A stretch of DNA of 43,870 bases from Mycogone perniciosa. Taxonomy: Eukaryota > Ascomycota > Sordariomycetes > Hypocreales > Hypocreaceae. A program made the translations under genes and the position numbers. Under the pieces are notes generated by a model that worked only from the letters and a program-made list of their open reading frames with translations, ran no database searches and was not told where the DNA came from. The stretch covers positions 1-43,870 of the forward strand of contig JAOALB010000243.1 of assembly GCA_025331125.1 (NCBI GenBank), read 5' to 3'. Numbering within the stretch: the first letter of the stretch is position 1; every line of letters begins with the position of its first letter. This document shows positions 38,398 through 43,870 of this stretch, piece by piece.

Positions 38398-38584
38398 TCA
38401 TAGCAAACAAGTTTAAAGCGGGTCATATTTGTCGCGCTGAGTAGCTGCTATTCTTCATGAATTACTGTTTCGCCATGCAATGTTGGCGTTTAGAATATGA
38501 TCTATCACTCATCGTCGGCATACGTGTTGCACTCCTATGGGACTACAGTGAGTCTTTTCTTCTTTATGGAGTCATAACCAAAGT

Positions 38585-38720
38585 AACGTTGCAGCGCAGC
38601 CGTCAAGTCAAATCCAATAAGTGAAATAGTCAAATATTACTTCTTTCCTAATTCAGAAAAAAATAGTCAGCTTTTATAATATATTTAACTAGTTTGACTT
38701 GGCGGCTGCGCTGTAACGTT
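38585..38720. mobile_element. 136-bp fold-back (MITE-like) element
   Basis: Inverted repeats of 28 bp at 38585-38612 and 38693-38720 match at 26 of 28 positions and begin AACGTT; the two mismatches are transitions. The 80-bp centre is AT-rich and non-coding. No clear target duplication is visible at its edges, so the family cannot be assigned. It lies about 300 bp upstream of the dehydrogenase start. Confidence 0.7.
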
Positions 38721-39786
38721 GGATACAGCCATCTGCCTACATTGCTTTCAAGGATGCATTATACCACCCCTCCCCGTAACTTCAGGGTCTTGCATGGTCC
38801 CGATCAGCAGAGATATGCTCCGGTGGTCGTTGTCACGGGTCTCATGGTGGCCGTTCTCTTGACCAAAAGAATAGGTCTTGATAATGATAACGCCTATTAC
38901 CGGGTTATGGGTCCGCGAGGACAAGGGCCAGTTTTAGCTTTTTTAAGCTAAGTGTTGTTAACTTGTGAGCGACTACACCATGGCAGTGACTAGCGGGCAC
39001 TAGTGGCCATACCCCTGCTGTTACCGGCAACCTTAGGCGTGCGGCTGAATAGTATTGGTAATAACTGGCTTGTTTTGGATTCCATAGCCAAATTGGCAAA
39101 TTTAGCGACTGAGCGTAACAGTCATTGGCGAGGAATCCTCTCAATTGAAGCTAATTAGAAACAAGGAAATTAGATGCGCGTAAAGCGCACTTCTTCATAA
39201 CATAGGAAATTTGTGCTGTGGAAGTCACATGGAAAAACACGTGTTATCCAGACCTTGGAAATGCGACACAAATGCATGTCATCAGTTACCAGTGACAGTA
39301 CAGGGAATGGCTACTAGCGCTCGGCTACGCAACGTTTTATAGCCCATAGAAAGCCTGTCAGACCAAAAAACCACAAATACCAGGAGAGCGAAGCATCTGG
39401 GCTTGCTGAGCACGATCAAGCAGACGATCTACTAATGCTAGCCCACCGTGAGACATTCTCATCGCAAATTCTGCTCGGGACTCCTGGCATGTGTAGAAAG
39501 TAGTGCATCATTTTGGCGTTTCTTGGTTCTCCACAGCAAACTTGGCGCTAGGCAGCTGAAGTTGCGCTCATGAGGCTCAAATACGGCGAAAGTTTTTGAT
39601 CAAGAGGACCCTACTTTTCAGGGAAACTGCTTGCCATATGCAGGGGGTATAATGAGCTGGAAAAAAGATACTACTTGGCTACCCACAAGTAACTCATATG
39701 ACCCTGATGTCTTTGACCATTTTTAATTAGGAAGATTGTGAGGAAACTGAGATAATTATATGCAATCACCCCAGCCCTTGTGAGAT
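38721..39786. other. intergenic, nothing identified
   Basis: Ordinary base composition. ORFs here (for example 38694-38951 plus and 39144-38905 minus) lack motifs, overlap each other and partly read through the fold-back element. A TATAAAAC on the minus strand near 39,340 is isolated. I see no defendable gene or repeat. Confidence 0.5.
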
Positions 39787-40009
39787 TACTTGAGGGGGTA
39801 TGAGCCTAATCGTACACCCAAATGTCGGAACTGCTGCCGTGTATAAAACGGTTGCAGTGTGAGCCCCGTTTTTTTCGGTTTATTGTCCTCCAAAAATGGA
39901 ACCAGGTAGATTTAAAGTTGGAGTCTTGGGATACAAGAAATGGAAGGTATTGGGTTTAAGAAAGGAGCTTGACGCGACACCAAATTTTCCACTACCTATG
40001 GTCGTATAT
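39787..40009 (-). repeat. 5S-rRNA-headed repeat, copy D2
   Basis: An uninterrupted 223-bp copy of the repeat at 33889-35576. From 40009 on the minus strand it begins ATATACGACCATAGG and then GTGGAAAA, as in D1, followed by a body shared with D1 and ending near a TTAGGCTCATACCCCC stretch. It is shorter than D1 by about 70 bp because two segments flanking the mariner site are absent. The ORF read across its antisense (39969-40166 plus) resembles the one at 35536 only because both contain this head. Confidence 0.6.
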
Positions 40010-40336
40010 GCTGGAAGCACCGCATACTGAGTCTGATATCTCAACGGCACTCACTATTTTGATAAATAGCAGCAAAAATGCTAAAAAAAGATATGCAACA
40101 GCTGGTGCTAACCTCCGTTGTGTGCCTGGCCCGGCCGCCGTTTCCCACGGCGAGGAGACCCTCTGACACAGTGGAAGGGATGGATAGAATATGAAACATC
40201 CCTAACCAAAAAGAAAGGAGATGACCTCTTGATCCAAGTAGGCGCAAAATAGAGCATGGCAAAATTAATCAATTATCCAACATAACGAGATTGTTGAATC
40301 GTTCGTCGTCGCGAAGGAAACCTTGCTCCTGAAGCT
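40010..40336. other. short intergenic stretch, nothing identified
   Basis: No ORF with recognisable content. The minus ORF 40262-40041 runs through it without motif. It separates repeat D2 from the solo LTR. Confidence 0.4.
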
Positions 40337-40341
40337 GAAGG

Positions 40342-40674
40342 TGTCAACCTCAGTAACGGATTATTCCATATCACGGCACATTCCACAACATGACACATTC
40401 CTTGATTCCAACGCACATTCCTTGATTCCAACGCACATTCCTTGATTCCCAACTAGCTTGCAATAACAGCCGGATCCGTAAGTCAATGACGATATCATAA
40501 CAGTCAGATTTCCGAGATTTCCTAGATCCGGATTGTTATGATCAATTAATTAGCAAGTTTTCATGTATTTAAGCAGCCGCTTTTCCCACCTAACTTGGGA
40601 TAAGTAAGAGTGTCGAATTCTATCATTTTATGCATTCGTCAATGAGCCCTCATACTGTTGATCTGTGATTGATA
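40342..40674 (+). repeat. solo LTR, family X, plus orientation, perfect target duplication
   Basis: 333 bp, starting TGTCAACCTCAG and ending GATTGATA (TTGACA with a C-to-T change would complete the inverted ends). GAAGG flanks it at 40337-40341 and 40675-40679, a perfect 5-bp duplication. Inside are two full and one partial copies of a 20-bp tandem unit (from 40394) and a CATGTATTTAAG promoter-like stretch near 40,560. It lies about 135 bp beyond the inferred end of the gene at 40809-41299. Confidence 0.85.
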
Positions 40675-40808
40675 GAAGGGCATTTCCGTGGAAGGGAGAC
40701 TGATTGCATGACTAGATACCATAACAGTTTTAAAGAATTCTTGTACTCATCACGTTCGATTTTCTGCATTCAGAAGGTGCATCCATCCTCCCCTATCTCG
40801 CACAAATC

Positions 40809-41299
40809 CTACTTTCTAGGGTTAAGACGACACCGTTGTCTTCCATCTTGAGGAATTTCGTGGCCCTCTAATTTTGTACTCATTAGTAAACCGATTGATC
40901 ATGCTTGGCTTGGGTATAATGAAGTCCTCGGCAACTTACTTTTATCAACGATGTATCCTCGTTGATCCTTGGTGCTCCAGGTCCACCATATCTCGCCGTA
41001 GTCTTTAGGCCACTTAAAGAAAAAGCCATCGCACTTGAGGGTATCACTACTTGAGTAATCGACCCAGATGAATCCCCAGCCATCGGTAATACCATCATAG
41101 CCATTGTGCGCTAAAACATAATGGTTTGCATTTGCGCTATCTCCCACCCAAATTCGGAAGTTCGAAGAGTTCCACTACAGACATTATCAGTAAATATTCT
41201 GAGTCTCTAAGCAGCAGAATTTTGTATGGGGCATACAAGCTTGGTAGCGGATGCTAAACTCGCTGCTGTGAGGAGTGAAGCAAGTGTAATCGACACCAT
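40809..41299 (-). CDS. small secreted protein candidate, 3 inferred exons
   Basis: Inferred exons are 41299-41237, 41174-40940 and 40867-40809, giving 118 residues. Exon 1 encodes a typical signal peptide (about 18 residues, ending ASLASA). Intron 1 is 62 bp, GTATGC...TAG with branch-like TTTACTGAT, and joins exon 2 in phase 0. Exon 2 holds a long stop-free frame rich in Trp, Tyr and Gly (IWVGDSANANHYV, DGWGFIWVDYSSS, EIWWTWSTK). Intron 2 is 72 bp with a perfect GTAAGT and branch-like TTTACTAAT. The 3' end is uncertain: after intron 2 another frame (FLKMEDNGVVLTLES) looks more protein-like than the spliced one, so a one-base frame loss or a different splice is possible. Without intron 2 the protein would be 112 residues. 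The family is not recognised; only one or two Cys. Export and a role outside the cell are inferred. Confidence 0.5.
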
Positions 41300-42222
41300 T
41301 GTGTTTGCAAAGATGAGCCAATAGAAGAAATGAACACAATTGTATTTGTATGTGTTTGTAAGTTTAATGATAAGATTAAATGGGAATTTCTTTTCCTTTA
41401 TATTCTATTAAGATGTATAAGCCTGCACGATCTAAACTCTCATATTACTTATATCCTAGCGTTCAACGTATTCTCACAATGCGACGGTCATACGAGTATG
41501 CGCCTTTCGTTTGGCTACTTCCTTTTCAAACTTTCTTCAATGAACTGTTATATCAAATCCCCACGTTGAATCCTTCCGTACACAGAATCGGGGCAAAGCG
41601 ATTGATGTATTAGGCAAGGCTTTGGGATTCAATACAAACTCATCGCCTAGCTCGTCGGCTTTAAGGAACAAAACTCCACCCTTGGCTCCGCCAACTCGAC
41701 TGAGTAATAGTAGCTGGGCTGCACCTCAATAAGAAGTAGAACCGCCCGACCAGATGAAACTGGGCTAAGGTGAGAGTCCTTCAGGGCGGATAATTGGGTA
41801 TGTTTATATATCCTTTGGCGCTCGAGCAAAGACTGTTTAATACAATAGGCTTGTAAATGTGTTCATCATTAAGAATCACAGTATTTGTAAATGTATGTCG
41901 TCATGGTTTACTCGTATTCATTCGGAATTGCATTTTGCCTGATACAATCTGTTAAACCGTTGCACCAGGCCAACAAAAGTGAATTGTACACCTCAGCAAT
42001 TTAGTTGATAGTGCATGTTATATGTGATATTGACGCAATCGTCGTTGGCACCGTGTTCAGTAGGGAAAAGATAGTGCTCGATGACACCACGATTTCAATC
42101 TTGGAGGTGCACGCATCGGAGACAATAGCTATGCATCACTAGGAGTATATATCCGGGGGCCCAGAGCCAGGAAACGCGCCATCTCGCCAAGAAAACAGCG
42201 GCTGAGGTGCCATCTGATGGAG
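41300..42222. other. intergenic, nothing identified
   Basis: Two overlapping plus-strand ORFs (41330-41569, 41380-41613) share the same bases in different frames and show no motif, so neither is supported. A minus-strand TATATAAAC near 41,805 is far from the gene start at 41299. No repeat of other parts of the window was found. Confidence 0.45.
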
Positions 42223-42436
42223 TGCGACGATCCGGGGTGATTCTCAAGGGATAAACCGAGGCTCATAGGTTTATATTGACAGAGAGGTTAGGGATAAATA
42301 CTAAGCACGGTAACATAGTTACCATTCTGTAGAACAGGCGGTTCCAGTAAATGCAATTATTAACAAATATCTAAATAACTATACTAAATAAATAACAAGC
42401 TAGTTATATATATATAAAGGAGATCTATATATAATC
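42223..42436 (-). repeat. truncated G3-type LTR, inverted
   Basis: On the minus strand this matches the right half of the LTR at 32493-32874, sharing TTTATCCCTTGAGAATCA and TAAATGCAATTATTAACA blocks (the latter on the plus strand here). Similarity stops near 42,436, after an AAGGAGAT stretch, and the rest of the LTR is missing or replaced. It is far less AT-mutated than the 32-kb copy. Confidence 0.65.
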
Positions 42437-42461
42437 ACTAATGTTCTAGTAAGCGTTGCTG

Positions 42462-42487
42462 CGATCACTGCGATAGTGCAGTGATCG
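42462..42487. other. perfect 10-bp inverted repeat (hairpin) with GATCAC palindromes
   Basis: CGATCACTGC and GCAGTGATCG flank a 6-base GATAGT centre. Two further GTGATCAC palindromes follow within about 50 bases (near 42,496 and 42,513). Whether it acts as a cruciform, RNA hairpin or protein site cannot be told. Confidence 0.55.
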
Positions 42488-43004
42488 AGTAAGTGATCAC
42501 TCTTAGCGCGGTGATCACTCCTTAATGATTGGTCGGAGTAACTGATATTCTCCCGTGTCCCCGTGACCTGGTCTTCGACATGGTCGGGTCGTGACATGGA
42601 GGTAGCGATACCAAAGGTGCTAGAGGAACCAGGGTTCGAGGTCTCAGCTACCGTCAGTCAGCTCAGTGTTAGCCGTCAGATCGGATCAATAACAGGATGC
42701 GGATGCACAGATAACTGATACTCTGCTCCTAGGCGGGTTGAAAGGCCGACCCGAAAACTACACGTCGGAAGCCAGGCGTAATGCGTCTATATAGAGATTC
42801 TGTCAAACAGACAGTGGAAAGAAGACTAGGAGTCCTGTTGACGAGTCAGAATTTAATGGGGCAAGAAGCAGTATTGGTTGAAGCATGGGGCTCCTGATGT
42901 GTAATACGCGGATTTCATTTACGTCCACTAAGTAAGCTAGTTACACAAATCCCTTATGGGCAATAGGTCGTCAGGAGCCGGCGGCTTGCGCCGCTGTTCG
43001 CTGA
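42488..43004. other. intergenic, nothing firm
   Basis: No gene is supported. A GGTTCGAGGTC stretch near 42,633 resembles a polymerase III B box, but no cloverleaf can be folded around it. The right part (from about 42,958) begins the block shared with 35,765-35,850. Confidence 0.35.
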
Positions 43005-43440
43005 GTTTCAATTTACAAAGGAAAAAGTGTTAATCTGTGTAGTATTTATCTATTTCCGCCAAGGGAGGACTGTAAGGGTCCGCTTCCTCTACTAGTTTCC
43101 GGAAGGCCTTGCTTTCTATAGGTCTAAGTAGGTGAAAGAGGGGGGTCTCTCCTCTGGAGGTAGGGAGTTTAAGTTTTAGTTGGATTAGGGAGGAGGGTGG
43201 GCCTTAAGTAACCCCTAGTGAGTTGCGTAGTCCGTTGTAATCTCATTATAGGTATTGCTGTGGCTCGTCTGCGCGGGCGTTGGCCTGGTTGGGTCCTGTG
43301 GATAAGAGGACGTCGGTTGTCTAGTGACAGTATTCTGACTGCAAATCGGAGCTTCTGGGCATCGAGGAGTTATATACTTAGGGGCTTCCCGCCCTCCATA
43401 TTTATGGGTATGGGAGGGAATGTTAATTCTATATAGGTTA
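43005..43440 (-). pseudogene. LINE (Tad-like) reverse-transcriptase C-terminal relic
   Basis: On the minus strand, near 43,365-43,300, the translation reads LLDAQKLRFAVRILSLDNRR, the pattern found near the C-terminus of fungal non-LTR retrotransposon ORF2 proteins. A basic TRLTR-like segment follows (TQLTRGYLRP). The frame has only a few stops and composition is near normal, so RIP damage is light. No upstream RT core or endonuclease is seen before 43,560, so this is a 5'-truncated fragment. The plus-strand ORF 43218-43436 is its antisense. Confidence 0.45.
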
Positions 43441-43757
43441 CTACATAAGCTAGAATATAATATAGCTACGCCTCTAAGTAAATAGGATTAGATAGATAAT
43501 AGAAAAGGAACAAAACCCTTTTAGTATTCCGTACCGCAAGGCGATTTAATCGAGATAAATTAGACTAACTACGGCTGGAAGAATTAGAAAAGTAGTCGAT
43601 ATGTATAGCCGACACTTAAGTCAGCGAAATGCATACAATATAACCCGTGGTATGATTGGCTCTTGTGATTTCAACGACTAAATTTAACACCACTATAATA
43701 CTTCCATGCATAAAATCTTATTCATCAACGTTTAGAGCGCTCACTCCCCCAACCACT
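43441..43757. other. spacer between LINE relic and repeat-protein gene; 3' flank of that gene
   Basis: No ORF. On the minus strand a GATGAATAAGATTTT stretch about 45 bases after the stop of the gene at 43758 resembles a fungal polyadenylation region. GTTTAGAGCGCT near 43,729 matches the 3' end of the G1/G2 LTR with a few differences in the next ten bases. Confidence 0.35.
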
Positions 43758-43870
43758 TTACCAGCCTGGGGCAACGGCCTCAGCTTCACGCTTCCAGCCT
43801 GGGGCAACGGCCTCAGCTTCACGCTTCCAGCCTGGGGCAACGGCCTCAGCTTCACGCTTCCAGCCTGGGG
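43758..43870 (-). CDS. Kex2-processed repeat precursor (KEP), 3' end only
   Basis: Three identical 33-bp units (43761-43793, 43794-43826, 43827-43859) and an 11-base part of a fourth run off the right edge. On the minus strand each encodes KREAEAVAPGW, and TAA follows the last W directly (43760-43758). KR is the Kex2 cleavage signal and EAEA the dipeptide spacer trimmed by Ste13-type peptidase, the layout of alpha-factor precursors, in which the last peptide also ends at the stop. The released unit would be VAPGW, or EAEAVAPGW before trimming. It lacks the 9-13-residue length of known alpha pheromones, so a RiPP-like or other secreted repeat peptide is equally likely. Signal peptide, copy number and neighbours lie outside the window. 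No RIP damage; the unit is GC-rich. The frame is chosen because this phase alone gives the processing motif; other frames are also open. Confidence 0.75.
   Translation of the reverse strand, partial: PGWKREAEAVAPGWKREAEAVAPGWKREAEAVAPGW
43761..43870. repeat. 33-bp tandem repeat, 3.3 copies to the window edge
   Basis: The units are identical base for base, so there has been no silent divergence; recent amplification or homogenisation is likely. The unit length is a multiple of three, consistent with the coding role described for the same bases. Confidence 0.97.

Noticed and set aside
40883..41104. Minus ORF of 73 codons starting MAMMVLPMAG
   Set aside because: It is an alternative frame over the Trp/Tyr-rich exon of the secreted-protein candidate and has no signal peptide or motif.
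41330..41613. Two plus-strand ORFs of 77-79 codons
   Set aside because: They overlap in different frames, carry no motif, and lie in sequence with no promoter or splice support.
42590..42655. tRNA gene or tRNA-derived SINE
   Set aside because: GGTAGC pairs with GCTACC and a GGTTCGAG box is present, but the span is about 52 bases, the T stem does not pair and no anticodon arm can be placed.
43218..43436. Plus-strand 72-codon ORF, Arg-rich
   Set aside because: It is antisense to the LINE reverse-transcriptase relic, which explains its composition.
43758..43870. Identity as the mating alpha-pheromone gene
   Set aside because: The processing motif fits, but the five-residue VAPGW core lacks the length and the GQP(C/M) pattern of known fungal alpha pheromones, so only the broader repeat-precursor call is made.
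43761..43870. CRISPR array
   Set aside because: The 33-bp units are directly adjacent with no spacers, and the genome is fungal.

Overview
The window looks like a piece of nuclear genome from a filamentous ascomycete (Pezizomycotina). The evidence is: Ty3/gypsy, Ty1/copia, Tc1/mariner and LINE elements; 60-72 bp spliceosomal introns of fungal type; and decay typical of repeat-induced point mutation (RIP), in which CA and TG dinucleotides are converted to TA. No species is claimed.

Bases 1 to about 32,875 form an extremely AT-rich repeat island with no intact gene. Its layers can be read. G1 is a Ty3/gypsy element on the minus strand (1-9378, cut by the left edge) carrying a solo copia LTR (249-830) with a perfect 5-bp target duplication. 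C1 is a copia element on the minus strand (9924-26111), split in its integrase region by G2, a second gypsy of the same family as G1 on the plus strand (13262-23014, two 387-bp LTRs). G3 is a different gypsy, chromovirus-like, on the plus strand (26112-32874); its 5' part is missing from this side and may lie at 9379-9923. All pol frames are riddled with stops, and the LTR pairs compared differ mainly by C/T and G/A transitions.

From about 33 kb to the right end the base composition is ordinary and several small features appear. There are two copies of a repeat whose head matches the 5' part of fungal 5S rRNA (33889-35576 and 39787-40009), the first split by a RIP-killed Tc1/mariner element (34036-35423). 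Two solo LTRs of one family lie in opposite orientation (35931-36223 and 40342-40674), both with target duplications. There is also a 136-bp fold-back element (38585-38720), a truncated G3-type LTR (42223-42436) and a LINE relic (43005-43440).

Three likely host genes survive, all on the minus strand: a zinc-dependent medium-chain alcohol dehydrogenase with two introns (37108-38287); a small secreted-protein candidate with two inferred introns (40809-41299), whose 3' end is uncertain; and, at the right edge, the 3' end of a gene made of identical 33-bp repeats encoding KREAEAVAPGW, with a stop right after the last repeat (43758-43870). The last has the layout of a Kex2-processed repeat precursor (alpha-pheromone-like or RiPP-like) with an unfamiliar VAPGW core. 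It is the most interesting object here. The three genes are each separated by transposon remnants, and nothing in the sequence shows that they act together.
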